A stretch of DNA of 64,000 nucleotides from Candidatus Bathyarchaeia archaeon. Lineage in GTDB: Archaea > Thermoproteota > Bathyarchaeia > 40CM-2-53-6. The stretch is from assembly GCA_035935655.1 (NCBI GenBank), contig DASYWW010000012.1, forward strand, positions 141,618-205,617, in the 5' to 3' direction. A model generated the notes under the pieces. It had not been told where the DNA came from and ran no database searches. It saw only the letters and a program-made list of their open reading frames with translations. The position numbers were made by a program, and so were the translations under genes. Of this stretch, positions 36,314-45,401 are shown piece after piece (position 1 is the first letter of the stretch; each line of letters opens with the position of its first letter).

Positions 36314-36410
36314 CTGTTTCCATCCGGACTCTCGCTTGGGACGAATTCAGAGGACGAAACGCGAATGGGACTCTTATATCATTCTCAGCCACTCACTGTT
36401 TAGACTAAAA

Positions 36411-38150
36411 TTGGGAAAGATACTATGGCTCGACTGGAGTAAGGAGAGTTTTGAAAAGGCTCGGGCCGAAGGCAAACCCATTCTACTCGATATCAAGGGG
36501 TCTTGGTGCCACTGGTGCCACGTCATGGATGAGACATCTTACTCAGATCCAGCTGTAGTTGACGCGTTAAACAAGAAGTTCGTCCCGATAAGAGTGGACA
36601 CCGATAAGCGACCTGATGTCAATCGCCGATACAACATGGGGGGATGGCCCACGACCGCTTTCCTCGACAGCGAGGGAAAGATCATCACGGGCGGGACTTA
36701 CATCCCACCTGAACAGCTACGCGAAGTCATCCGATCAGTACTCGACATGTACGCAAAGAGCAAGGGGAAGATTCGAAGCAAGCTTGAGCCGCCTCGGATT
36801 CCAAAGGCGACGACAGATCCTCTGACGGAGAGTATCGCTAAGGATATTGGAACCGCTATAGCGGTCAATTTTGACATTGACTACGGTGGATTTGGCTTTG
36901 AGCCTAAGTTTCCGCAGACTGACTCTCTCGAATACGCTCTCGTGAGATATCGTTACCATGGGGAGAAGGAGATGCTCACGGTTGTCAACAAGACTCTTGA
37001 GCGGATGGGAAGAGGGGGACTCTACGATCATGTTGAGGACGGGTTCTTCCGATACTCCACGACTAGGGATTGGACGATACCACACTTCGAGAAGATGGCT
37101 GAGGATAATGCCCGGCTTCTTGCAACATATCTCAAGGCTTACCAAGTTACTGGAAATACGTTCTTCAAAGAGAAGGCTGAAGGTATTCTACGATACGTTC
37201 AATCAAAATTCGCAGACTCGAAAGAGGGAGGATTTTACGGCAGCCAAGACGCTGACGAGGAATACTACAAGCTAGGCTTGGACGAGCGAAAAAAGCGCTC
37301 GGCGCCAAGCATTGACAAAACTTTCTACACAAACTACAATGTTCTATTCGCCTCGTCGTACCTGCTCGCCGGCGCAGTCTTGAACAATCCCGAGTATGCG
37401 AGATTCGGTTTGAAAACTCTAGAGCGCGTCATAACCACCATTGACAATAGAGGAGCCTTACCGCACTATGTCGGCGCAGATGTTTCAGCACTAAAGGGAC
37501 TCTTGGTCGATCACGCTCTAGCTTTGCATGCTCTCGCCGATGCTTACGAGCACACAGGAAACTGGGCTCACATTGAGACAGCGAAGAAACTGATGGATTA
37601 CTCAGTTAGAACCCTCGGTGATAAAGAAGGTGGGGGATTCTACGACATTGCAGAACAGTCAGCGGACATCGGAGAACTTCAGGCTCGGGACAAACCCATG
37701 GACGAGAACAGCGTGATGGCTACGGCCGCGCTTCGCCTGTCATGGATTACTGGGGACGATCGATACGAGAAGCTTGCGGAGAAGACGCTGAGGCTCTACG
37801 CCAGCGAGTATGAGCGGTACGGGATAATGGCTGCATCATACGCGCTTGCACTTGAATCCCTGCTAAACGGGCCGATCGGAGTCACCATCCTCGGATCCAA
37901 GTCGAAGGAAGCTGAAAAATTCAGAGTGCAAGCCAGAAAACTTTACCCTGTCAGAAGGTATCTCCTCCAACTGGACCCAGCAAGGGACTCTGAGAGGATC
38001 AAGCAACTCGGCTACGAACATGCAACAGCTCCCGTTGCATATGTCTGCGTGGGCAAGGTCTGCGGACCTCCACTGAAGGATGCATCAAAGATTGAATCTA
38101 CAATCACCTCTCTCATTAGTCCGGTACCAATGACGGCTGCATCGCAGTAA
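36411..38150 (+). CDS. DUF255 thioredoxin-domain protein (YyaL/spermatogenesis-associated 20 type)
   Basis: The 579-aa protein has a thioredoxin-like domain with GSWCHWCHVMD (C-x-x-C) at about residues 26-36, then GGWPTTAFLD, followed by an alpha/alpha-barrel similar to N-acylglucosamine 2-epimerases (GGLYDHVEDGFFRYSTT, PHFEKMAEDNA). Function is unknown in archaea. I choose the TTG at 36411 because CTTATATC (36373-36380) lies 31-38 bp upstream. The same frame runs open to 36210 but adds unrelated sequence antisense to the neighbour. Confidence 0.9.
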   Translation: MGKILWLDWSKESFEKARAEGKPILLDIKGSWCHWCHVMDETSYSDPAVVDALNKKFVPIRVDTDKRPDVNRRYNMGGWPTTAFLDSEGKIITGGTYIPPEQLREVIRSVLDMYAKSKGKIRSKLEPPRIPKATTDPLTESIAKDIGTAIAVNFDIDYGGFGFEPKFPQTDSLEYALVRYRYHGEKEMLTVVNKTLERMGRGGLYDHVEDGFFRYSTTRDWTIPHFEKMAEDNARLLATYLKAYQVTGNTFFKEKAEGILRYVQSKFADSKEGGFYGSQDADEEYYKLGLDERKKRSAPSIDKTFYTNYNVLFASSYLLAGAVLNNPEYARFGLKTLERVITTIDNRGALPHYVGADVSALKGLLVDHALALHALADAYEHTGNWAHIETAKKLMDYSVRTLGDKEGGGFYDIAEQSADIGELQARDKPMDENSVMATAALRLSWITGDDRYEKLAEKTLRLYASEYERYGIMAASYALALESLLNGPIGVTILGSKSKEAEKFRVQARKLYPVRRYLLQLDPARDSERIKQLGYEHATAPVAYVCVGKVCGPPLKDASKIESTITSLISPVPMTAASQ

Positions 38151-38156
38151 GAGAAC

Positions 38157-39713
38157 TTGGCCAACCCTGATCTGATACTCTACAACGGAAGAATCTACCT
38201 TCAGCCGGACAGACAGAGCAGGGTTGAAGCGATCTCAATCACGGACGGCGGCGTCACTGCAACAGGTTCCAGCCGAGACCTTCTAAGATTCAAGGCCGCG
38301 TCAACCAATTCTGTTGACCTTCATGGACTGGTCGGAGTTCCCGGCCTCGCTGACTCCCACGTTCACCTTCTGGGATACGGAATGTTGCTGCGTACCCTCG
38401 ATTTGTCTAGTGCAAGATCCATTGCCGAAATTCAAACGATGCTTGCGAAGGTCGCGTCGGGAAAGCCGAAAGACCAGTGGATACTTGGAAGAGGATGGGA
38501 TCAAGAGAAGCTTCGAGATCACCGATACCCTGATCGATCCGACGTAGATATCACAACCAACCCGGCCTTCTTTAGAAGAATTTGCGGCCACGTCGCCGTT
38601 GCAAACTCGACCGCGCTAGCCAAAGCAGGCGTCGATGAAAACACTCCGGACCCGTTTGGCGGAGAAATTGAGAGAGACTCAACTGGCAAACCCAACGGCA
38701 TATTGAAAGAACGAGCCCTGGAGATTGTTAGTAGATCAGTCCCTAGACACGAGAAAGAGACAAGAGAAGCCCTACTTGTCGCGTCTCAGAAACTGTTAGA
38801 GCAAGGAGTCACCTCCTTGCACTGCATAATCGAAGACGATCAAGAATTCAAAGCCCTCAAAGACCTGAAGCATCAGGGAAAGATCGCACAGACAATCTAC
38901 GCGATTCTACCAATGAACATGCTCGAACAAGTCGCGTCAATGGAAGACGAACTTGCCGTTTGGGGGAACGGCTTCAGAATTGGAGGGATCAAACTATTCC
39001 TGGATGGATCTCTCGGCGCGAGAACAGCGGCTCTCGGAAGCCCATACGACGATGCCCCGGGCTCTTCAGGAATGCTGACAATGTCTAAGGAGCAGCTCTT
39101 GAGCGCGATCGACAAGACCCGAGATACCGGGCTTCAACTATGCTTGCATGCCATTGGCGATAGGGCCGTCGCAATGGGGGTAGAGACGCTGACCGAGACT
39201 CTAGGGTCCAGGGAGTGTCAGAAATCGAGACATCGAATAGAACACGCATCTCTGGTGCCCCCAGAGCTGATGCGGGACATGGCAGAGTTGGGGTTGGTTG
39301 CCTCTGTTCAACCTCGCTTCATCTACTCGGACAGTTGGGCCGAGAAACGTCTCGGAAAGCGCGTCTCATACTTGTATCCGTTCAAATCTATGATTCAAGC
39401 GGGAATCCATTTGGCAGCCGGATCCGACAGCCCCAGCGATGATCCAAGCACGGCTGAGGGGCTGTGGTCAGCGGTCTCTCGTCCCGGTCTCTCATCTCTC
39501 GAGCGCCTAACACCGAGCGAGGCCCTCTCCTGTTATACAAAGGGCCCGGCCTATGCCTCTTTCTCAGAAAACGTCCAGGGAACTTTGCAAGTGGGCAAAT
39601 GGGCGAACATGACGGTTCTAGACCACGACCCCCTTGAATCCACGCCGGATGCTCTTAGGAAGCTTCGAGTGGTTCAGACGATCGTACGTGGGACGATATT
39701 CAGTTGGAACTAA
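38157..39713 (+). CDS. metal-dependent amidohydrolase (YtcJ/Amidohydro_3 type)
   Basis: The 518-aa enzyme has GLADSHVHLLGYG (metal His-x-His), ILGRGWDQEKL, GGIKLFLDGSLGARTAAL, LHAIGDRAV and SDSPSDDPS. This family hydrolyses C-N bonds of varied substrates and the substrate here is unknown. The TTG start lies 7 bp after the DUF255 gene, indicating one transcript. Confidence 0.88.
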   Translation: MANPDLILYNGRIYLQPDRQSRVEAISITDGGVTATGSSRDLLRFKAASTNSVDLHGLVGVPGLADSHVHLLGYGMLLRTLDLSSARSIAEIQTMLAKVASGKPKDQWILGRGWDQEKLRDHRYPDRSDVDITTNPAFFRRICGHVAVANSTALAKAGVDENTPDPFGGEIERDSTGKPNGILKERALEIVSRSVPRHEKETREALLVASQKLLEQGVTSLHCIIEDDQEFKALKDLKHQGKIAQTIYAILPMNMLEQVASMEDELAVWGNGFRIGGIKLFLDGSLGARTAALGSPYDDAPGSSGMLTMSKEQLLSAIDKTRDTGLQLCLHAIGDRAVAMGVETLTETLGSRECQKSRHRIEHASLVPPELMRDMAELGLVASVQPRFIYSDSWAEKRLGKRVSYLYPFKSMIQAGIHLAAGSDSPSDDPSTAEGLWSAVSRPGLSSLERLTPSEALSCYTKGPAYASFSENVQGTLQVGKWANMTVLDHDPLESTPDALRKLRVVQTIVRGTIFSWN

Positions 39714-39723
39714 AGATGGTTCC

Positions 39724-41184
39724 TTAGACTCTTTCTGGAGAGTCAGAGGGGAGAAGCACATCATGTGGGCGGGCTTCCTCGGACCCTGAGTGAGTTATCG
39801 CAGCTAAGTGTGCTTTCTCCCAGAGTTCTGGAATCGTCCTGGCTCCTGCGTATCCCATGGATGCTTGCAACCCTGCAGACATTTCTTGCATGACAACACC
39901 GACTTCTCCCTTGTAGGGGACCCAGCCTTCAACTCCTTCCGGGAGGCCCTTCGAGGGTTGGGCATATCGATCCATAGAGAACCTCTTCGCCATGGCTGAA
40001 GGACTTCCCATTCCCCTGTACTGCTTGTAATAACGGCCACCAATCGTAATCAACGTACCAGGCGCTTCTTTGCAACGCGCGAATAGGTTGCCCATCATTA
40101 CGGTTGACGCTCCAAGCGACATTGCGATTGCGGCGTCCCCGGGTCCTCTTATGCCACCGTCCGCGATTATAGGGACCTTCGACCCGTATGTTCGAACTGC
40201 GTCGGCAACTTGCGCGGTAGCGTAGACGGTTGGCGAGCCTGCTTTTGTTGCCTCCATCGTAGTGCAGATGGACCCTGAGCCTATTCCGACTCGGAATCCT
40301 GCGATGCCTTCCAGTCTTGTTATCGCATCCTCGGCAGCTTTGTATGTCCCGATGCTGCCGACGACAACGTCTGCGTCGACTTCTTCCAGGATCTTCTTCG
40401 TCGCTGCGAACACGTTGGCGTTGTGGAAGTGGGACACGTCTATGACGAGAATGTCGGCGACTTCGCTGAGCCTCTTCGCTCTCTTGAGGTCGAAGGGCGA
40501 TACTGCCGCTCCGCAGAGCAATTGGCCGTTCTCGTCTCGGGCGGCGTTGGGGAATCTTCCTCGAAGGAGGATGTCTTTGATCGTCATTAATCCCTTGAGT
40601 CGGCCTTCCCTATCGATCAGTGGAAGTTTCTCAACGCGATGCTTGTGAAGAATCTCCTTGGCGCCTTCGATATTCGTATCATCGGGCGCCGTTATGACTT
40701 TCTTTGTCATGACGTCCTTGGTCAGCAGGCTAGAGTCCGCGAAGCGAACATCTCTCCCTGTGACGATACCCACGAGCTTCTCTTGCTCGACGACCGGAAG
40801 ACCGGAGATGTTGTGTTTCTGCATCAGCTCAGTAGCGTACTCGACTGTCTCGGTCGGCCTGATAGTGATCACGTCTTTTATCACGAGAGATTCTGCACGT
40901 TTCACCTTCTTTGCCATCTCCACCTCCTCTTCGAGAGTACAGTTTCGGTGGAGCACTCCTAGGGCTCCGAGTCTGGCGACGGCTATGGCCATTTCGCTCT
41001 CCGTCACTGTGTCCATAGGACTCGCGACAAAGGGCATGTTGAGCGAGTGGTTTACGGTGACCTGGGTCGATATTTCGACCTGGTTGGGTTCTACCTCGGT
41101 CCATCCGGGAAGAAGGATAAGATCCCGGAAAGTAACTGCCACGTCAGTATCCTTGAACTTAGATCTGAACCCTGGCTCCGACAC
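39724..41184 (-). CDS. guaB: inosine-5'-monophosphate dehydrogenase
   Basis: This enzyme converts IMP to XMP in GMP synthesis. The 486-aa protein has FVASPMDTVTESEMA, two CBS domains (about residues 95-205), IGSGSICTT with the catalytic Cys, and IADGGIRGPGDAAIAMSLGAS. An AT-rich TATA-like element lies near 41236. It is convergent with the amidohydrolase, with 10 bp between stops. Confidence 0.96.
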   Translation of the reverse strand: MSEPGFRSKFKDTDVAVTFRDLILLPGWTEVEPNQVEISTQVTVNHSLNMPFVASPMDTVTESEMAIAVARLGALGVLHRNCTLEEEVEMAKKVKRAESLVIKDVITIRPTETVEYATELMQKHNISGLPVVEQEKLVGIVTGRDVRFADSSLLTKDVMTKKVITAPDDTNIEGAKEILHKHRVEKLPLIDREGRLKGLMTIKDILLRGRFPNAARDENGQLLCGAAVSPFDLKRAKRLSEVADILVIDVSHFHNANVFAATKKILEEVDADVVVGSIGTYKAAEDAITRLEGIAGFRVGIGSGSICTTMEATKAGSPTVYATAQVADAVRTYGSKVPIIADGGIRGPGDAAIAMSLGASTVMMGNLFARCKEAPGTLITIGGRYYKQYRGMGSPSAMAKRFSMDRYAQPSKGLPEGVEGWVPYKGEVGVVMQEMSAGLQASMGYAGARTIPELWEKAHLAAITHSGSEEARPHDVLLPSDSPERV

Positions 41185-41338
41185 CTAGTCTCTGAAACTC
41201 CCTGAGTTTCTAGTGAAAGCCGCCGATTTCCCTTATTATACATACCGACATTAGGTGAAAATTGTTTTCTGAGAAAGGTTCAAAGATAGCTACGAGTATC
41301 TCTTTGAGGTTTGAACTAGCAGCCAGGGCTTCTTTTTT

Positions 41339-43357
41339 CTAGACTGGCTTCTGGCATCTATCACAATACCATTTCATCTGCACAACGTCCCAGCGAACCG
41401 GTTGTCGACACGTAGGACAGACATTGTATCCAACTGCGTTGGTGACCTTTCGCTTTCTGAAGAAGAAGAAGAAGAAGAAGAATCCTACCAGGAGTCCAAT
41501 GGCTGCGCCCGCAACCAGCCCGATCAAACCGAAGACGAGCCCAGAGGAGAAGAGCGATCCGCTTTGCTCCGCCTGGAGGGCGTTCAAAGCCGCCGCCAAA
41601 GAGTGCAGAACAGCACCCGCATAGTCCATTGTAGAGTAGTGCTGGTTAGCGAGAGCCATTTCCTGTCGCGCAGTAGCGATTGTTCCACTGTTGACCAAGC
41701 TATTTCCTGTGACAGCCAGAGCGTCCTGCGCGACGATCAGCAGTTCGTCGTTAATTCCTCTTAGGACAGTATCCTTGTCGAACTGGCTGAACGTACTGGA
41801 GTCTGGATAGTAGGCCATTACGCTGTTCGTGAAGTCCTCGGTTTGATCATAGAGGAATGGATGGTTCAGGCCCATCATATGCCCTAGCTCATGAGTTGCT
41901 GCACGTGTGAACCCGACGCCTCTTCCTGGTTGTTTCGGAAAGGCATTGTATCCGGCGGTTAGAGTAGAGTTGGATTGGTTAACTAGAATCATATCGCCCA
42001 ACGCAACCCCGCCGATCGATCCCGGAGGTTCGGACAACGCAATGTTCTCCTTGAAGGTGAAAGCGAAGGTGTAGTTCCCTTGGAATGCGAACAAGAAACC
42101 TGGGATATCGTATTGAGACGTGGTATGGGTTACATTGATGAATTGAGTTAGGTGCCCTTTGCCGTAAACTGACAGCCAGTTCCAGACAAGCCTAGCGTCC
42201 ACGATCGGAAGCGATAGTACCGGATCTTTGACTTTGGATGTGGCGTTCGCCACCACGGCGGCGAGTTGTGGGTAGTCAGTAATGTTTGAAAACTTTGCGC
42301 TGACCGTTATTTTGGCAAATGGGAGGAGGATTGCGAGTTCGCTCTGAATCTTGGTGGTGTTGAGGGTTGTTGATATTTTCGGTCCCTTCGCTCTTTCTGG
42401 AGCTGTCCGGTTGTCGAGTACGAATAATTGGAAATTGTATTTTTGCGCGTACGTGACTGGGTAGAGTTGGTCTGCAGCGAATAGATTGGATACTGCACCG
42501 GCGATGTAGTCGTTGACGAACTCGGCGGCCCAAATCCTGCCATACGGTGTCAAGAGATTGACGCCGCGTGCGCCGGCGGCCACCTGGATTGGCAGCTCGT
42601 CGGTCCAGTAGCTAGTTCCTGCGGATAGATCGGTGTAATAGATTCTTCCGGTTCCGCCCCATCCTGTCATATAGTGTCGGGTTAGGTTCAGATAGAGGTC
42701 AGGGTCGGTTGCTGTTCGGTTATAGTAATGGGCTTGGGCGGGGACGTAACTGCCGCATGGACAACTAGTAGTATAGGCTTGGTATTGCTGATAGGATAAC
42801 GACGGGATCATTGTCTTGTTTAGGTTTGCAATGAAAAAGGTGTATCCGGGGCTGGGAACTGTTCCAAAAAGGGTCTGGTTTGAAGTAAGCCAGTTCTCTA
42901 CTTTGCTAGCATCGTAGAAATAGTTGTGAACAATGTTCACCATTGTGCCAGTCTTGTTGAAGGCCGGATTGCCAAAATTGGGGGGTAGGCTACCAGGGAC
43001 AGTATCTTCCTTCTTTCCAATGGAGTTCAGATACTGAACGAAGCTCTGAACAACAGTTGAATCCGGTTTTTCGTATACGTATTGATAGGTGAAATTGAAT
43101 ACGACTCCAGTGTTGATGGGTCCTTGCAAGACTTGTTGATACTTGACTGGAATCGAGTTGATGCCACTCGTCAGGTATGACGAGTTCAGGTCAGTGCTGG
43201 AGAAACCGAGCATGACGATCTTGATGGTTAGAGGAACCACTCTGGACGCGGCTACAGCTCCCGGCGAGTTGGACTGAGAGTATTGGCCGCTTGCCTGGGA
43301 GGCAGAGAGTACGATCAATAGGGTGATTGCAAGTACCTGAGATTTTCCTATTCTCAT
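41339..43357 (-). CDS. secreted metzincin-like protease with zinc-ribbon tail
   Basis: The 672-aa protein has a signal peptide (about residues 1-24, IGKSQVLAITLLIVLSASQASG) and a large ectodomain with sequons. The zinc motif ATHELGHMMGLNHPF (about 487-501, HExxHxxGxxH) is followed by SVMAYY, the Met-turn of metzincins. A membrane helix runs into eight consecutive Phe and RKRK. A final cytoplasmic ribbon has CPTC and CDRC. It is the second anchored protease in the window. The exact family is not recognised. Confidence 0.87.
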   Translation of the reverse strand: MRIGKSQVLAITLLIVLSASQASGQYSQSNSPGAVAASRVVPLTIKIVMLGFSSTDLNSSYLTSGINSIPVKYQQVLQGPINTGVVFNFTYQYVYEKPDSTVVQSFVQYLNSIGKKEDTVPGSLPPNFGNPAFNKTGTMVNIVHNYFYDASKVENWLTSNQTLFGTVPSPGYTFFIANLNKTMIPSLSYQQYQAYTTSCPCGSYVPAQAHYYNRTATDPDLYLNLTRHYMTGWGGTGRIYYTDLSAGTSYWTDELPIQVAAGARGVNLLTPYGRIWAAEFVNDYIAGAVSNLFAADQLYPVTYAQKYNFQLFVLDNRTAPERAKGPKISTTLNTTKIQSELAILLPFAKITVSAKFSNITDYPQLAAVVANATSKVKDPVLSLPIVDARLVWNWLSVYGKGHLTQFINVTHTTSQYDIPGFLFAFQGNYTFAFTFKENIALSEPPGSIGGVALGDMILVNQSNSTLTAGYNAFPKQPGRGVGFTRAATHELGHMMGLNHPFLYDQTEDFTNSVMAYYPDSSTFSQFDKDTVLRGINDELLIVAQDALAVTGNSLVNSGTIATARQEMALANQHYSTMDYAGAVLHSLAAALNALQAEQSGSLFSSGLVFGLIGLVAGAAIGLLVGFFFFFFFFRKRKVTNAVGYNVCPTCRQPVRWDVVQMKWYCDRCQKPV
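41459..41482. repeat. trinucleotide microsatellite coding for eight Phe
   Basis: Eight perfect GAA units (TTC on the coding strand) lie at the cytoplasmic edge of the protease membrane helix. Unit-number changes would keep frame and alter helix length. Confidence 0.9.
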
Positions 43358-43399
43358 CGGTCTTTAGGCTTCACAAATCGGTTCCTTATCAGGAGTTTC

Positions 43400-44461
43400 C
43401 TAGGGGGGAATCGCCGTGGGTATCGTCAAGTCCCCTCTTGTAATGATCAGGATCTTTGCTTCCTTTCCTTCTGCTCGAATCGACTGTTGGATAGCGCTCG
43501 AGGCTGTCCGCGAAGGCTTCAGTTTGAAGGAGTCTTTGGCGTAGAGATCGGGTAGTACAGATACAAGCTGTATTCTATGCCTCTCCAAAGCGTCTTGTAG
43601 GAAGAGCGAGACGTGGCTTCCAAGCTTGAACTTGTGCCGGAGCTCCGATGCTAGCTCTTTCTTGTCAGAGAACCGTCTGGAAAATCCAAGGAAGCTTTGG
43701 TCACCGATGCCTCTTGAGCATTCGGCGACAAGGATGATGGTTCCTTCTTTCCTTACGGCTCCGAACGCGTTGGAAAGGACTCGTACCCCGTGGTAGAGAT
43801 CCATTCCCAACAGTTTACCAGCGGCAACGACGACGACATCAGATCTCCGGTCTATTCGAGGGCTGTGAACCTGCTGATATCTGGGGACGGCTTCCCGAAA
43901 CACCGATTCTAGCTCTCCCGAGAACACGGCATCGATTTCACCCCAGCCATCCGGCACGAAGGTTAGGCTGTAGAATGGGCCTGCCATCTTGTAGGCCTCG
44001 AACGCGTCTGATAGCACCAAGTTCTCTCCGATATCAACGGAGCCTGATAGACCCTTGATCATCAGTGATCTATTCTTCACAATAGTATCCAGTGAGGATG
44101 CTCCTGGAAGCAGAATATCCGGTCCGCCCGTGAAACCGCTAGCAAAGTGAGGCGTTACAATACTGAGGCTAATTCTCACATCGCAAGCGAGCAGATCCTT
44201 TTCAAGAAAGACGCTGGTTCCTTGACTGGTCTTGCCAAGTTCGGCAAAATCTCCCTTCTTAGGGTCAAGGCTTCTTACGCCAAGGTCAGCTGAAGAGGAT
44301 TGAACCTCCACGTTGGATGTTCTACTGCGTGAGAAGAGCTTGATCTCGGTAACTCCAAGAGCGCCAAGCTTTGTCCTGATTATCTCAACCCCCCGATGCT
44401 GAACATGTAAGGGAACGATCGGGTCGATCAGAACACCAGCGATTGCCCCCGGTTTTGCCAT
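43400..44461 (-). CDS. LarA-like (DUF2088) protein lacking canonical active-site residues
   Basis: This is a homologue of nickel-pincer lactate racemase LarA. The TPHFASGFTGG segment aligns with the ESHFFAGFSGG of L. plantarum LarA, keeping that His. The covalent Lys of GGRKS is Asp (GGPDILLPG), the His of M-A-N-H-S is Arg (VKNRS), and the G-F-H-R-P histidine is absent. The first ATG is at 44461. The same frame upstream (to about 44614) encodes IPYGETEIPIRVPDDNFYKI, the normal LarA N-terminus, with no ATG, GTG or TTG, so the true start is probably non-standard. larB and larE are 40 kb away. Confidence 0.8.
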   Translation of the reverse strand: MAKPGAIAGVLIDPIVPLHVQHRGVEIIRTKLGALGVTEIKLFSRSRTSNVEVQSSSADLGVRSLDPKKGDFAELGKTSQGTSVFLEKDLLACDVRISLSIVTPHFASGFTGGPDILLPGASSLDTIVKNRSLMIKGLSGSVDIGENLVLSDAFEAYKMAGPFYSLTFVPDGWGEIDAVFSGELESVFREAVPRYQQVHSPRIDRRSDVVVVAAGKLLGMDLYHGVRVLSNAFGAVRKEGTIILVAECSRGIGDQSFLGFSRRFSDKKELASELRHKFKLGSHVSLFLQDALERHRIQLVSVLPDLYAKDSFKLKPSRTASSAIQQSIRAEGKEAKILIITRGDLTIPTAIPP

Positions 44462-44783
44462 GTTTGAAAGTGAAAAGTCATTGATGGGATGAGAAAGAGA
44501 CTCCTCGATCTGATTGGAGAGCTGCTTGGTCGCGTCCGGTTTCTTGGGTTCCAGAATCTTGTAGAAATTGTCGTCGGGAACTCTGATCGGAATCTCTGTC
44601 TCACCGTAAGGAATCCAAAGCTCCGAATTTGTTCCCTCCCGTCGCCTTCTCTTGAGCTTGGCTTTAAATCGCTATACCCGAATCCGACTGCTCATGAGCA
44701 GGAGTTTGGCGCTTCTATTCTCATCCGTGTACATGATGGTGGGTTCCTAGACGCCGCGTTCTCTTGAAGATGACTTCTCCAAG

Positions 44784-45359
44784 TTGCTAGTGAGAACTGG
44801 AGCTTTGCAATTTGGAATGTTCACATTATCAGGAGGCAGGATAAGCCCATACTATCTAGACCTCCGAGTGATCCCCAGCTTTCCTGACGCGTTCCATACA
44901 TGCTCAGAGCTCTTGCTGAAAAGCGCTAGATCTATTGAGGGAATCAACAAGATTGGAGGTATACCAACAGGCGGGCTGCCGTGGGCCTCCGTACTTGCAT
45001 ACACTCTATCCAAGCCTCTCGTCTATACGAGGAAGGACGTCAAGCTACACGGGAGAGAAAAAACGGTCGAAGGGATATTGACACCGGGTGAAAAGGTCCT
45101 TCTTATCGACGACGTGATCACGACCGGCAAGAACATTCTCACGGCTCTGCAAAGCATCCGTGGAGAGGGAGGAGTTGTCGAGGACGCTCTAGTTCTTCTC
45201 GACAGGCAAGAAGGGGGCGAACAGCATCTGATGAAAGAGGGGGTCAAACTGCACTCAGTCACAAAAATCTCTACCGTTGCACAGAGGCTTTTCGACATGG
45301 ACGCAATCACGAAAGAGCAGTTCGACGAGCTTTCAGGCCGAAGCGAAAAAACGGAATAG
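44784..45359 (+). CDS. pyrE: orotate phosphoribosyltransferase
   Basis: PyrE makes OMP from orotate and PRPP. The 191-aa protein has TGALQFGMFTLSGGRISPYY, GGIPTGGLPWA, YTRKDVKLHG and the PRPP loop VLLIDDVITTGKNIL. The TTG start at 44784 gives a short N-terminus. The frame upstream reads D-D-F-S-K, which looks family-like but offers no start codon, so a few residues may be missing. Confidence 0.93.
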   Translation: MLVRTGALQFGMFTLSGGRISPYYLDLRVIPSFPDAFHTCSELLLKSARSIEGINKIGGIPTGGLPWASVLAYTLSKPLVYTRKDVKLHGREKTVEGILTPGEKVLLIDDVITTGKNILTALQSIRGEGGVVEDALVLLDRQEGGEQHLMKEGVKLHSVTKISTVAQRLFDMDAITKEQFDELSGRSEKTE

Positions 45360-45401
45360 CCCTTTACAACAACGAATCCCGGCAAACAGGAAATCCAAGA
45401 A

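Noticed and set aside
36210-36410. N-terminal extension of the DUF255 protein
   Set aside because: The extension is antisense to the zinc-ribbon gene and lacks family similarity. A TATA box lies just before the TTG at 36411.
40658-41188. Plus-strand open frame of 176 aa
   Set aside because: Antisense to guaB, which has complete IMPDH motifs.
44624-44662. Second BHB intron in the larA leader
   Set aside because: The near-pairing of CCAAGCTC with GAGCTTTGG has no 3-nt bulges or 4-bp central helix, and no splice would create a start codon.
44489-44767. Plus-strand open frame of 92 aa
   Set aside because: It is antisense to the conserved LarA N-terminus and pyrE leader, with no family features.
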